Shown: piece after piece, positions 1-10,479 of the stretch
Position numbering within the stretch: position 1 is the first letter of the stretch
Layout of the letters: each line of letters starts with the position of its first letter
Assembly (NCBI GenBank): GCA_027475525.1
Contig: JAMWFC010000034.1
Location: 62,001-126,000 of the forward strand
DNA length: 64,000 bases
From: Macrolepiota albuminosa
Taxonomy: Eukaryota > Basidiomycota > Agaricomycetes > Agaricales > Agaricaceae
Direction of reading: 5' to 3'
Program-made: the position numbers and the translations under genes
Notes under the pieces: generated by a model
What the model was told of the DNA's origin: nothing
Database searches by the model: none
Seen by the model: only the letters and a program-made list of their open reading frames with translations

Positions 1-1
1 C

Positions 2-1276
2 CACAAGCTCCGGGGACATCCTGGAATACGTAAGACCCTCCAGCTCATCTCCCGGACTTACTTTTGGCCAGGGTTGAAGAAGGACGTGACCCGTTACATT
101 CGATCGTGCGAGCCCTGCCTCTGGGCCAAGGTCCCCCGACACCGACCGTACGGGCTCCTGAAACCCCTGCCGGTCGGGCGACGCCCCTGGTCCTCCATAT
201 CTCTAGACCACATCGTCGAGCTCCCGGAATCTGAAGGGTTCGATGCTATTCTCGTCGTTGTGTGCAGGCTGACCAAACAGGGCATCTTCCTACCCTGCCA
301 CACCACGGATACCGCCCCGGACTTCGCCCGGCTGTTCCTCGAGCACGTCTTTGCCAAACATGGACTCCCGGACAACATCGTCTCCGACCGTGGCCCTCTC
401 TTCGTGTCCAAGTTTTGGACTTCCCTGTGTAAGGCACTTGAAGTAAAGACTAACCTCTCTACCGCCTACCACCCCGAAACCGACGGCCAAACCAAAAGGG
501 TCAACCAGTCCCTCGAGCAGTACCTCCGGCTGTACGTCAACTACTTGCAGGACGACTGGCACGCCGAGCTCCCCCTGGCCGAGTTCACCTACAACAACAC
601 GCCACACTCTGCCACCGGGGTATCACCCTTCTTTGCCAACAAGGGATACCACCCTCGACTGATGCTCTCGCTCCGGGACATCCCGTCGCACGCCGCCCAC
701 AAGGTCGCCCGGGATCTCCAATCCCTTCATGAGTTTCTCTGGAAAGAGATCGACACCGCGAACCGGGCCTACGTGAAACACGCCGACCGGAAACGGGAAG
801 ACACCCCCGACTGGGCCCCTGGGACAAAGGTATGGTTAGATCAACGACACCTCTGCACCCGCCGGCCCTCCCCAAAACTCGATCACAAGCGCCTCGGCCC
901 GTTCAAAATATTGAAGAAGGTCTCATCCCACGCCTACAAGATCGAGCTCCCCCCGGGACTAAAAGGTCTGCACCCGGTATTCCACGTCCGCCTCCTGGAA
1001 CGACACCCCCCGGATCCCTTCCCTGAACGACGCCCCGAGCCCCCTCCCCCGGTCGAGGTCGAGGACGAGTACCACTACGAGGTTGAAGACATCCTCGACT
1101 CCCGGAACATTCGTGGACGACCCCACTTCCTCGTACGATGGAAGGGATACGGCCCGGAAGACGACACTTGGGAACCGTGCCGAAACCTCGAAGGCGCCCT
1201 CGACAAACTCCGGAACTTTCAACAACGGCACCTGGGAAACGACCTCCCCGGGCGCAGGACTCACAGACAGCAGTAG
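2..1276 (+). CDS. Ty3/gypsy chromovirus pol, C-terminal part (integrase + chromodomain), 5'-truncated by the window
   Basis: The frame is open from base 2, so the protein begins outside the window. It reads as retroviral-type integrase, which inserts element cDNA into host DNA. Counting from base 2, an H-x4-H...C-x2-C zinc-binding module covers about residues 1-40 (HKLRGH ... CEPC). The RNase-H-like core has Asp in SLDHIVELP (about 69) and Asp in NIVSDRGP (about 129). The third acidic residue, normally the E of QTERVNQ, is K here (QTKRVNQ, codon 494-496). [15 protein letters not shown]-terminal module follows at about 290-330, then a chromodomain ([21 protein letters not shown]), which in chromoviruses binds modified histones and guides integration. 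The frame has no stops, so it is fairly young, but the E-to-K change should abolish catalysis. The 3' LTR of the same element is at 3366-4105. Confidence 0.95.
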   Translation, partial: HKLRGHPGIRKTLQLISRTYFWPGLKKDVTRYIRSCEPCLWAKVPRHRPYGLLKPLPVGRRPWSSISLDHIVELPESEGFDAILVVVCRLTKQGIFLPCHTTDTAPDFARLFLEHVFAKHGLPDNIVSDRGPLFVSKFWTSLCKALEVKTNLSTAYHPETDGQTKRVNQSLEQYLRLYVNYLQDDWHAELPLAEFTYNNTPHSATGVSPFFANKGYHPRLMLSLRDIPSHAAHKVARDLQSLHEFLWKEIDTANRAYVKHADRKREDTPDWAPGTKVWLDQRHLCTRRPSPKLDHKRLGPFKILKKVSSHAYKIELPPGLKGLHPVFHVRLLERHPPDPFPERRPEPPPPVEVEDEYHYEVEDILDSRNIRGRPHFLVRWKGYGPEDDTWEPCRNLEGALDKLRNFQQRHLGNDLPGRRTHRQQ

Positions 1277-1388
1277 TGGGCGTAACCCCCGCCTCTGGGC
1301 TCAGTAGGGATTCAACTCCCATGTATATTTTCTGCTTTCCCTTTCTAGATCTTACTCTCTTTAGTACCATTTCATAGTGGTGTCCCAG
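1277..1388 (+). other. pol-to-3' LTR spacer, left of the nested solo LTR
   Basis: Short non-coding stretch after the pol stop, ending in CCCAG, which is the left half of the 5-bp target-site duplication of the nested solo LTR. The same spacer resumes at 2265. Confidence 0.6.
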
Positions 1389-2264
1389 TGTCAGGTTCCG
1401 CTGAATCGGGGGCTTTCCGGGAAAGCGACGCCCTTACGATGCGGACTTGATCTACGGATACTCGGGTGTCTGGAACTCCGGGCTAGGACTCCGGGGTTCA
1501 AGACGAGGACAGGGTAATCCCGGGAGGGGGGGACTAGAGTCCGGGGGTTTTGGGGTGAAAGTGGCTGGGAGTTAGAGGGGGTCGAGTCGTGAACCGGAGG
1601 TTCTAAGACGAGACCAAGTTAGTAATTTAAGAGTCGCGAAGTGCGTACCAAACTTATAGCACGCGAATACTAAGGCGTGCCAGTCGAAGCGTACCAAACG
1701 AGGCGTGCCAGTCAAACAAAGGGCACGCAATATCCAAGTAACAGTTATGCAATATCAAGACTAGCGAATACAGCGGGGAGCTATACTATAAGTACTACGG
1801 ATCGTGTCTCGGGATTCCGGGGTGTCTGGGATGAGTCCCGGGGGCCATTGAGTAGCGGCCGGGGACTGTATACCGGGATCGCGCGTGTGGGGACGCGCGA
1901 TCAATTGGTGCGGAGGGAGGCTGTGATGCGTGGGGCGTGATGCGTGATGGCCGGATGCGAGCCGCGTGATCTGATCGTTGATGGCGGTTGATCCCGGGGT
2001 CCGTGATGCAGGGGTCCCGGGGGGCTGGCTGATGGCGATCGTTGATGGCTGATGGCGGTCCTCGATGCGTGTGATGGCGGCGTCGGCAGTGGCGGGGGCG
2101 GGGTGCGCTGTGGGATTGACGAAAGAGGTTCCCGGATGGGACTCCGGGGGTGTCCCGGGGAGGTTCCGGGGGGGAGGGGTCGTGACACCGGATTGACGAA
2201 AGAGGTTCCCGGATGGGACTCCGGGGGTGTCCCGGGGAGGTTCCGGGGGGGAGGGGTCGTGACA
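1389..2264 (-). mobile_element. Nested solo LTR, inverted relative to the host chromovirus
   Basis: On the plus strand it reads TGTCAGGTTCCG...GTCGTGACA, the reverse complement of the 3' LTR at 3366-4105 with many point differences. It is bordered by a 5-bp target-site duplication, CCCAG at 1384-1388 and CCCAG at 2265-2269, which marks an independent insertion of a related LTR in the opposite direction. No internal region remains, so it is a solo LTR left by LTR-LTR recombination. It is 876 bp as assembled, but its last part contains an exact 77-bp tandem duplication (2113-2189 and 2190-2266), so the true length is probably about 799 bp. Confidence 0.85.
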
Positions 2265-2266
2265 CC
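2113..2266. repeat. Exact 77-bp tandem duplication (no. 1)
   Basis: Bases 2113-2189 are identical to 2190-2266 and the match stops on both sides. It lies in the end of the nested solo LTR; the related LTR at 3366 has no such duplication. Confidence 0.95.
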
Positions 2267-2378
2267 CAGAACCGAGGCAAGGTGCCTTCTATTTCTCAGT
2301 CTTCTTTCGCCCCTTACACCACCCTTTACTCCGGGGAACCAAGTATATACATTTTTTACTCTACATATTCTACAGCAG

Positions 2379-2534
2379 CGGTCGGGACAGGACGAACAAA
2401 CGACAAGAAAAAAGGACAGCAAAAAGGAAAGGCGAAAAAAGAAACTACCGGCCCTCGGTCGGGACAGGACGAACAAACGACAAGAAAAAAGGACAGCAAA
2501 AAGGAAAGGCGAAAAAAGAAACTACCGGCCCTCG
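2379..2534. repeat. Tandem duplication, period 77 bp (no. 2)
   Basis: The stretch starting CGGTCGGGACAGG at 2379 recurs at 2456 with no mismatch over 79 bases. It lies beyond the end of the antisense ORF of the chromovirus. Confidence 0.95.
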
Positions 2535-3237
2535 CCCCCCTCCCCCGGCCAGCCTCGGAACCCCTCCCCCATCCCCTCCGGGCCGTGCTCTTGCAGTACC
2601 TCCTCCGCCAACTGCTCCCAGGACGGGAGAGGCTCGCCCTCGTCCAGGACTCGTTCGAACCACGAACCGGGGGCGGGCACGTTCCTCCGCCGGTGGGCCG
2701 ACACCACCCGCCCCAACAAGTCGAGGCCCCGCTCCACCCCAGGGGTCGTCACTTCTGGGTGCTGCCCCTCCTGCAGCGCCGCGAGTGCCGCGGCCGCCCT
2801 GTCCAGGAGCGAACGATGCTCCCGGGCCCAGCCTGTGAGTGTCAGTAAGGAGCCAAGTCCAGGGAAAGGAACGCTCACTAAGCGACGCCATGCGGGCGAC
2901 TACCACATCCCGGCGTACCGCCTCCAATAGCCCCTCTGGGGAGGGCGGACTGTCATCCGCGCAAAGGTAGGCGTGGGACGACGCTGGGACCCGCACCGGG
3001 AGCAGGCTCCGGGTGCCGGCTGGGACCCGCGATAGGATTGCTGTGTTGTTCTGAAATAGGAAGGTCAGTGGGATAGGCGGACGATGCGGGAAGACACTCA
3101 CGTTGCTGGGCGAGCTCCGCCACGCGCTCCCGGTCGAGGCGGGCTCGGTATCGCGCGTCCCGGGCTTCCCAAGCCATGAGGGGCGCGACCTCGTTAGTTT
3201 GTGGGGGCGTCGGGGAATGCGTCGGCGTACGCGACAT
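2522..3237 (-). CDS. Antisense ORF between pol and 3' LTR of the chromovirus (unknown function, introns)
   Basis: Runs opposite to pol, starting 128 bp inside the 3' LTR and ending about 250 bp from the nested LTR. The first exon begins MSRTPTHSPTPPQTNEVAPL and continues into a charged, helix-prone stretch (RARLDRERVAELAQQ). A probable 53-nt intron (GTGAGTG ... CACTGAC ... TTTCAG) ends near 3053. A second probable intron (GTGAGCG ... CTGACACTCACAG) ends near 2849 and leads to the last exon: WAREHRSLLDRAAAALAALQ, GSWFERVLDEGEPLPSW, ending GEGGEGR. The exon joins in the middle are not all in phase by eye, so a further intron or an indel is likely. It is Arg/Glu/Ala-rich with coiled-coil character and no domain I can name. 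Its placement matches the antisense gene of the unrelated gypsy element at 46516-48941. Confidence 0.5.
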
Positions 3238-3352
3238 GGTTGAGTTTGATGGTAAAAATTTTTTTCGATACGTGGCAAGTCAGGTGCCGGATCCCACGGT
3301 TGGACCCCGGTCCGAACCCCCGGCTACGCGCGCCTCGGAGGGTCTCGGCGCT

Positions 3353-3365
3353 GAAGGGGGGGTGA
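3353..3365 (+). promoter_or_regulatory. Polypurine tract of the chromovirus
   Basis: GAAGGGGGGGTGA sits directly against the TGTCACGACC start of the 3' LTR. Such a tract primes plus-strand DNA synthesis and fixes the element as plus-strand, in agreement with the pol frame. Confidence 0.85.
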
Positions 3366-4105
3366 TGTCACGACCCCTTCCCTCCGGGCCCACCCCGGAA
3401 CACCCCCGGAACACCATCTGGGACCCTCCCTCCGACCCCACAGGACACGCCCCGCCATCACGACCGCCGACACCGCCATCACGCGCATCAAGGACCGCCA
3501 TCAGCCGTCCCCAGCCCCGATCAACGATCGGATCACGCGACTCGCCCCAGACATCGCGCATCACGCATCACGGCTCCATCCGCGCCAATTGATCACGCGC
3601 CCCACACGCGCGATCCCGGTATGCAGCCTCTGCCGCTACTCAATGACCCCCGGAACCCATCCCAAACATCCCGGAACCCCGAGACCCGGTCCCGTAGTAC
3701 TTATAGCATAGTTCCCTGTTGTATTCGCTAGTCTTGATATTGCATAACTGTTACTTTGGATATTGCGTGCCCCTTGCTTGACTGGTACGCCTTGTTTGGT
3801 ATGCTTCGACTGGCACGCCTTAGTATTCGCGTGCTCTAAGCTTTGGTACGCACTTCGCGACTCTTAAGTTACTAACTTGGTCTCGTCTTAGAACCTCCGG
3901 TTCACGACTCGACCCCCTCTAACCCCAGTTACCTCCAACCCAAAACCTCCGGACTCTAGTCCCCTATCCCGGGATTACCCCTGTCCCCGTCTTGAACCCC
4001 GGAGCCCTAGCCTCGGAGTTCCAGACACCCGAGTATTCGTAGGTCAAGTCCGCATCGTAAGGGCGTTGCTTTCCTGGAAGGCCCCCGACTCAGCGGAACC
4101 TGACA
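3366..4105 (+). mobile_element. 3' LTR of the chromovirus
   Basis: 740 bp starting TGTCACGACCCC and ending GGAACCTGACA, so TGTCA/TGACA termini, directly preceded by a polypurine tract. Its reverse complement matches the solo LTR at 1389-2264 along its length. The 5' LTR lies outside the window, so the target-site duplication cannot be tested; the next bases are GACTT. Confidence 0.9.
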
Positions 4106-4980
4106 GACTTGCGCGTGGACAATTGACCACTCCTACGGTAAGCTCTAGATGCAGATAGATGCAAATACCCTAATATTCTAAGCCCAGGTACCACAAACGA
4201 TTTTACTGCAGAAAGGGTTGAGCTAATAACAACGTGTTGGTCCAAACAAGGCCACGTATCAGGCAAACGGTATCCACGCAGTAAAGTTTCGATAGCAAAT
4301 GCAACATTACATACATTGTTCCTCATCACGTGGTTACACAACATAAGACCTAGGTGGCATCGACGCAAGCATGCTAGAAAATTGTGACGGGACATGAGGG
4401 ATTGCATCACAAAAAGTCACGTTATCCTGCATCATTTGAACGTCGTGGAAACAGTCAAAACTCTACAATAATATAACCAGGACATATAGAACCGACAAAA
4501 AACATAGCACCGATTAGGTATGTTGACTCTAAAAAAGGGAAATATCCAATGTGTGTGTGTCCTGGTGCCCATAGAGTCTCGAATCGCAAGGAAACATGTA
4601 CACTGATTGGTGTTTGTATCAATCCGTATAGTAGTATGCCATTCTGTATAGGTATGATAGCATCACTCAGTATCATAGATCGAGCATTGCTCGGCGTTCG
4701 ACAGAACACATAGGTATTGAGAGCGTGCATGTTGAATTACTGTAGGCCCCCTATCAACCGTACATGAGAGATGTTGCGCCAAATTAGATACGTGCATACC
4801 TTGTGAACGACGCATGTTTTAAAACAACGAGCAATATACGGACTAATAGCCAGGCACCGTACACAGACAATATCATCGTTGAAATCAACGCACGAGTACA
4901 AAACAAGTTACATATGAAGCAACCATCAATATGGTCACCTGAACTAACATTACGTCATAGCTCAAAACCATCAAAGTGAG
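4106..4980. other. Gene-free stretch between the 3' LTR and the minisatellite
   Basis: Mixed-composition sequence. The small reading frames here (minus strand, about 4090-4410 and 4455-4730) show no domain, intron pattern or repeat relation. I see no gene. Confidence 0.5.
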
Positions 4981-5195
4981 CGATAGCTTATATAAACCAT
5001 GTCCAGAGTAGCGGCTTATATAAAACCATTGCTGGAGTGACAGCTTACATAAACCACCGCTAGAGCAACAGCTTACATAATCTACTGCTGGAGCAACAGC
5101 TTATATAAACCATTGCTGGAGCAACAGCTTACATAAACCACTGCTAGAGCAACAGCTTACATAATCCACTGCTGGAGCAACAGCCTACATAAACA
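4981..5195 (+). repeat. Minisatellite, unit about 30-33 bp (GCTGGAGCAACAGCTTACAT type)
   Basis: About seven imperfect units alternating 'gctggagcaacagc' with 'ttacataaaccactgct'. The same unit, in the same direction, recurs at about 10480-10570 on the far side of the divergent gene pair. The array lies just beyond the 3' end of the minus-strand gene ending at 5504. Confidence 0.85.
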
Positions 5196-5425
5196 AGCAT
5201 TAACACAGTAAATACCACCGAAGGTAATGCAACGAAAGATTCACTCAGTGAACAAACGGTCAAACAGACAACGGCTCAAAAAGTCTATATCGAGACTATC
5301 TCAAAACAACGCGACACAAAAACGACTGCTCAAGGTAACAAGTAAACGTCCGATGGCTAGATGGCTAAGGTCACAACTGAGGTCACATATGCCCGCCTGC
5401 CTCCCATGCGGAAGGTCGCTGAATA

Positions 5426-5460
5426 ATATATATATATATATATATATTTTTTTTTTTTTT
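5426..5460. repeat. (TA)n followed by a T run
   Basis: Simple sequence of about 11 TA units running into 14 T residues, just downstream of the minus-strand gene's stop at 5504. No function can be claimed. Confidence 0.9.
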
Positions 5461-5503
5461 GGCAGTCGACCAGCAAAGACAGAAGGAGCGGTGAAAGCAG
5501 GAA

Positions 5504-8115
5504 CTACTTGCGTGCCTTGGACTTGGCCTTCCCCTTAGTGGCACCGGCATGGTCCACCACAGGAGCAGGTTCAACAAGACGCATCATGTAAGTAGGGTCG
5601 TGCAACACAATGACAAACAGCAAGTTCAAGGTGAGATACCTGAAAAACGTGAGAACATATCCAAACACAACGAACACCAACGTACTTGTGACCACCGGAC
5701 TCATACCAGTTGGCACTGAAACCAACACTGACGACAGAACTTTCTGGAACCTCAACATTGTTGTTTTCGTATGGACGCCAAGAAGGAAGAGTATCAAAGT
5801 CACTGGGCATAAAACGGAATGGTTGACCAGTTTCTACCCTGCCGTCATATACAGGTACTGAGAAAATGTTAGAACACCATCTGGAAATGAGCCTAACAGG
5901 AACCTTTGTGATCAAACTCAACAACCGGCTTGTACAGATCGGCAACCCCAGCCGATTTGAACACAGGAGCATCCATCTCGGTAAACATTGAGTTACTCTT
6001 TATACCGGAGGGCCTCTTGGACTTGGGAGTCGCATACCCACCGGAGCATCCATCTCGGTAAACATTGAGTTACTCTTTATACCGGAGGGCCTCTTGGACT
6101 TGGGAGTCGCATACCCACCGTCTGAAGTCACATCAAACGCAGAACCAACAAAACAACAAAACACGACTCACCAACATTGTATGTAGGGGTTTTACCCTCA
6201 CCTCGAGTAACAAATGCCACACCATTACCAGAAAGAGTACCTCGAACACCGTCCAGGAGGTTGAAAACACAACCCAAAACAGCAAACTGGCAAAGAGACT
6301 CCTGATGGAATTCAACAATCTCGATACGATGCTGACCATACTTGTCAGACGGACTCCCAACAAGAACAGAACTGTCAAATAAATGTGAGGCAGTTACCAC
6401 TCCAGAGGTAATACAGACACAGAAGGGACCCGTCAAATCCCAAAGAGCCAATCGCTGCTTCGGGGCATTGAGTTGGACAGGGTCAGTCCTGGCCAAGTTA
6501 ACGTAGAAGGCGTGACGATTGAATAAAAGAGAAGCCGACAACGAACTATTTAAAGAGTCATACATAAGAACAGAAAAAAAAAATACAAAACAATAAGCAA
6601 AACGCACGTCCAATTGTCTTCATTCATATGCTCAGCAACAACACCAATGCGCGCGTAACGGATTTTACCATCACTGTTCATTTTGTCGTATCCAAAAGGC
6701 TGGATTACGAGTTGTTTCCTGTCGACAAGTTGAATAAATGCAAGCAAAATAGTAGACGTTGGTCCGCACTTAAGGAATGGCAGTCCTTGATAAGTCAACA
6801 CCATAAACTTTTCTTGGATAGAAGGCTGCATGACCGCATCCACTGCAAGCTCTTCCGCAGGATCGAGACAAGGATCAATGCTGTAGCAAGACATCAACAA
6901 ATGAGGTACAGAGATAAAGAGAATAAAATAAAATAAAATGAAATAAACATACAGTTCAACAGCATCCAAGCGGACAATCAAAAGCGGAGCAGCCAAAGCA
7001 GACGAAACGGGGACGGGAGGCACGGGAGACTTGCCATCTTCCGACAATCCATAATCGGGAGCAGAACTATCATCGACAATAAAGTCCAATAGCGTGTCAC
7101 TATTATTGTCCGCAACATCCCAATCGTTGATGTTATCGTCGCCTGCTGCGACAACAAGAGGCTTCTTAACAAGCAGCCTAGGTACAGGCCGCTTAGCAAT
7201 CCTATACCAAAGCGAAAAGAACAAAATGAGCACAAGCAAATAACAGAAGAAACAATCCACACTGACACAACAGGCAAGTCATCATCGTTGTTGTCAGACA
7301 ATTCAACAAGTTTTTTTGGTGCAAATTCGTCATCCAAATTTGGACTAGCGGCCTTGGCCGCAGCTCTGGCACGCAACATTTTAGGGCTTGACTGGCTCGC
7401 AAACAAAGCCTTCTCCGTCATGGTACGGGAGCGCCTTGAGAGTGCAAAACATAAGACAAACCGCGCATGAACGCGAACAAATCATAAATCACGTACACAG
7501 CACGACCACTTGACAAGGTCGCATCTTCAGCAGTCAATCCAGCCATAGCCCAACTACATAGCAGCAGTCAAGCAAAGTAACAAGGAAAATGGGGATACAA
7601 ACATGACAGGTGTATCAATGGACAGAATGGACACAGCCCTCTTTTTCTTGGGCGACGGCATGGCAGGAACACTAACAGAACTGATACCAAGACATTAAGT
7701 AAAACAATAGTCACAAATACAACAAGTAACACACGAACCCATCATGCGAGGCAGAAACCTTTTGCTTAGATGGCAACCCGCTGTCAATAGACCTAAAGAA
7801 CATTAGCACTACAGATTACAACACAAAAAGAGTACTCACCCAGCAGATGGGTCGCCTGTTTCAGATCCAGAAGCTGTCGCCGCAGAAACGCTATCAAATA
7901 TGCTACAATAAGCAAATTAGCAAGACCAACTGGAACTGAAAGAGCTGTACACACGCTTGCAATCTATCCGCACTCCTGCACCGAGGATAACAAGTTTTTT
8001 TTCTTTTTTTTAAAAAAAAAAATCAAAGACACCAATATAAAACACACATGGTCTTGAGTTGGTCAACAAGTGTCTGAGCCTTATTCTCTTCAGACTTTAT
8101 CTTGCGAGGAGGCAT
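5504..8115 (-). CDS. Multi-exon repeat-associated protein of unknown function (left gene of divergent pair)
   Basis: Start ATG at 8115 (MPPRKIKSEENKAQTLVDQL); stop TAG at 5504 after a basic tail (AGATKGKAKSKARK). Between them lie about ten short exons with GT..AG introns. Clear pieces are IFDSVSAATASGSETGDPSAG (near 7860-7900), a nuclear-localisation-like PKKKRA (near 7650), an acidic stretch with DDNINDWDVAD (near 7120), then a globular half with LVIQPFGYDKMNSDG (near 6690) and LALWDLTGPFC (near 6430). The last part is VPVYDGRVETGQPF, then a GTACGT..TTTCAG intron joining HK to YLTLNLLFVIVLHDP. It resembles a family of hypothetical proteins common in Agaricomycete repeats, as I remember it; no enzyme motif is visible. 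A 77-bp duplication at 5966-6120 falls inside an exon and breaks the frame artificially. The divergent partner is at about 9060. Confidence 0.65.
5966..6120. repeat. Tandem duplication, period 77 bp (no. 3)
   Basis: Bases 5966-6042 recur at 6043-6119, with 78 matching bases. It lies in a coding exon of the minus-strand gene (segment with PKSKRPSG). Since 77 is not a multiple of 3, it shifts the frame as assembled. Confidence 0.95.
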
Positions 8116-8308
8116 TGGTTTGTATGGTGACACAAAACACACAGAGAAAAAAGAGGAGGCAGAGAGGGGATTATCGAGGACAGTGGACAAAGGACACTTA
8201 TATAGAGCAGCAAGCTGCACGTTGCATCAAAGAGGGAAAGGCAGTATAACGTAAAGAACGGTGTATCCCTTTCTTCGAACAAAATAAAATCAAGTAGAAT
8301 GAAAAATT

Positions 8309-8462
8309 CAGTAAGACAAGATTCACAGAAGGCACAGCGGGACCTTTTAGATAGAACACAAGCATTACAGATCCACAACTCGTAACAGTAAGACAAGATT
8401 CACAGAAGGCACAGCGGGACCTTTTAGATAGAACACAAGCATTACAGATCCACAACTCGTAA
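8309..8462. repeat. Exact 77-bp tandem duplication (no. 4)
   Basis: Bases 8309-8385 equal 8386-8462 with mismatches immediately outside. It lies between the divergent genes. Confidence 0.95.
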
Positions 8463-8839
8463 TGTTGTACCTTAATAGCCGTAACCTCAGAAGAGCAACA
8501 CACTAGAGATTCACCAATGAGAGGACAAAGAAAAAGAGACAGAGGAACATCACAAGGTCTGTTCCTGAACAGTTGAGGATGATAAAATGAAGCCAGAAAC
8601 GAAGCCAGAAATTAATGTACTATTGGAAACAGACTATGGGAAGTGTTAAGATGACAGGCACAGAAGGTACCAAACAACCGAAGTGCATATACCAAAAAAG
8701 ACGAAGCCGATAGAAAGGAAACGAGTTGGGTATGGGATAGGTAAACCAAGATACGTCACGTCATATACAGGAAAACAGTCGAGGCACTCACTGATCACTT
8801 CCTGATACTATAAAGAATACACAGATAGCACAACAGACT

Positions 8840-8993
8840 AGCAGCAATACAATGTACGTCTAGCCACTGTCCAACAGGTGTATTATGCTGACAGAGCCAC
8901 AATAGATATATCATAAAGCAGCAATACAATGTACGTCTAGCCACTGTCCAACAGGTGTATTATGCTGACAGAGCCACAATAGATATATCATAA
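8840..8993. repeat. Exact 77-bp tandem duplication (no. 5)
   Basis: Bases 8840-8916 equal 8917-8993 exactly. It lies in the 5' leader region of the plus-strand gene. Confidence 0.95.
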
Positions 8994-9059
8994 CAGAAAT
9001 GACCTTAGAAGCAGATTACGACACAGAGGCAGCAAGTAAGCAACATTTACAGACACCTC

Positions 9060-10166
9060 AACATCAGTAGACTCATTACGCAACCAAGAAACCGCAATTG
9101 AGAAAGCCATACGCAAAGGAGAAGAAGAAAATGACGTTATGTTGACTAGCATTGCACACGTAAGTAACCAAACTGCACATTGTATGTCGGACTCTCAACA
9201 TACAAGACACAACAGGAACCAAGATGGGCAGAAGCCATTAAGACAAAAGAAGTAAATAAGCCTCACTCATGGCGACTAGTGTACGTCCACGAAGACGGCG
9301 ATATATCAGATGAGAAGTTAGTTTTCATGGTATATGGAGCCATCAGCAAAAAGGATCTCCTGCCACTGAAAAGAGAAACGCGCATGAGGTGCGTTCAATG
9401 AGATCTAATATAACAGAGTCTAATCACATAAAGCAGCGACTACAGATGACTAAAATACATGAAGCAATACAGTGAAGCTGGATGGCCTAGGAACAAAACA
9501 TTTCCATGATGCAATGATAGGAGCAACGGAGATTAGCAAGTACTTCGAACTTGAGTTCTCAGAAGGCTGACTCGAATGCTGGAACAACGCATTACTCGGA
9601 CAGCAAGAAAGATCACTAGACATTGCGAACAGGATATTTACACCGACATGCGATGTGGAGAAGAACAAACAATACATTCCCATGGACAGGGAACTAGACC
9701 CGTACAATCTCACAGAGAAAATAACGCAGAAAGGGTTCATGATTACCGAAGACAACGTGGTCCAATTTTCGAAGATGAAGGTAAATGAAGGGAACAGGAC
9801 AACGTAAGTACAACACAATAGAGCAACACACAAAACTGAAGGAAACTTAAGATACGAACATTACAAGCCGGAAAGATTCCGAGTGGGAGACCTCGTTTCT
9901 GTCCAGCTATCTTTCCAGGTTGTTAACCTGGCAGGTGGGAAACTCAAAATGCTTCTCGTATTGAGATCCATGACTCTTATCGAGCACCGATCTAGCTTCA
10001 TGAAAGTGAGTGACAAAGCAACACAGTAAACACACTGATAAACACCCCACAGAACGTAGTATCCAATGAAGGAACCAAGAACAAACTGAAGAGAAAGCTG
10101 AGAGACATTTCAGACAAGGGCCAGAACAGAATGGACGTAGACGCATCAGGCAACGGCAACCAATGA
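9060..10166 (+). CDS. Multi-exon repeat-associated protein of unknown function (right gene of divergent pair)
   Basis: Coding signal begins in an exon with ETAIEKAIRKGEEENDVML (about 9090-9168), ending at a GTAAGT donor. Next come QQEPRWAEAIKTKEVNKPHS and LVYVHEDGDISDEKLVFMVY (about 9210-9330). After a poorly resolved part comes TPTCDVEKNKQYIPMDRELD (about 9640), then KITQKGFMITEDNVVQFSK, a GTAAGT..TTAAG intron and YEHYKPERFRVGDLVSVQLS, LKMLLVLRSMTL (about 9870-9990). A last intron leads to a basic tail (NKLKRKLRDISDKGQ) and TGA at 10164-10166. The 5' end is not settled. The VGD-V-x-QLSF...LVLRSMTL block is typical, from memory, of a second hypothetical family found in Agaricomycete repeats. 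No catalytic motif is visible. It is transcribed away from the gene at 5504-8115. Confidence 0.55.
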
Positions 10167-10479
10167 TTACATCGATCAAAAAGCCTTCAATTGCGACCAC
10201 AACACTCGGATCACATTTGCTTTGTCACATTGTCAATAACGGCCTCGTTGATCTTTGCCAATCGCATATAGTTTTGACTACGATTCACAGACACTTGCTT
10301 GGGTCTGACTATATTGTCATCCTGCTTCCTTCCCTAACGAGTCCACTGGACCCGTATTTTGTTTCTCCCTCATCCACCGATCCTTCTCGTTTTAGTCGCT
10401 TTTATAGTATTCCCGCATCATCATATTACCAAATACACTGCATTTGCCTGCAAATGTAATATCACAAACAAACAACCAC

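Larger units (their letters stand above)
8116..9059. promoter_or_regulatory. Shared 5' region of the divergent gene pair
   Basis: About 0.95 kb between the minus-strand start at 8115 and the first supported plus-strand exon at about 9060. It would have to carry both promoters. It holds two 77-bp tandem duplications (8309-8462 and 8840-8993). I see no convincing TATA box or conserved operator, so the promoter role rests on geometry alone. Confidence 0.35.

Noticed and set aside
94..1264. Several open frames antisense to pol at 94-1264
   Set aside because: They are shadows of the GC-rich pol frame with Arg/Pro/Gly-rich translations and no domain.
2445..3278. A 277-codon minus-strand ORF spanning the chromovirus 3' region
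   Set aside because: Most of it is an out-of-frame reading of GC-rich sequence (RGG/GAA-type low complexity). The better-supported exons at 3237-2522 use other frames and are joined by intron signals.
1389..3365. Reading 1389-2264 as the 3' LTR of the plus-strand pol, and 3366-4105 as the 5' LTR of a separate minus-strand element
   Set aside because: A polypurine tract directly precedes 3366, while 1389-2264 has its own CCCAG duplication and no polypurine tract before it. That makes 3366-4105 the element's 3' LTR and 1389-2264 a nested solo LTR.
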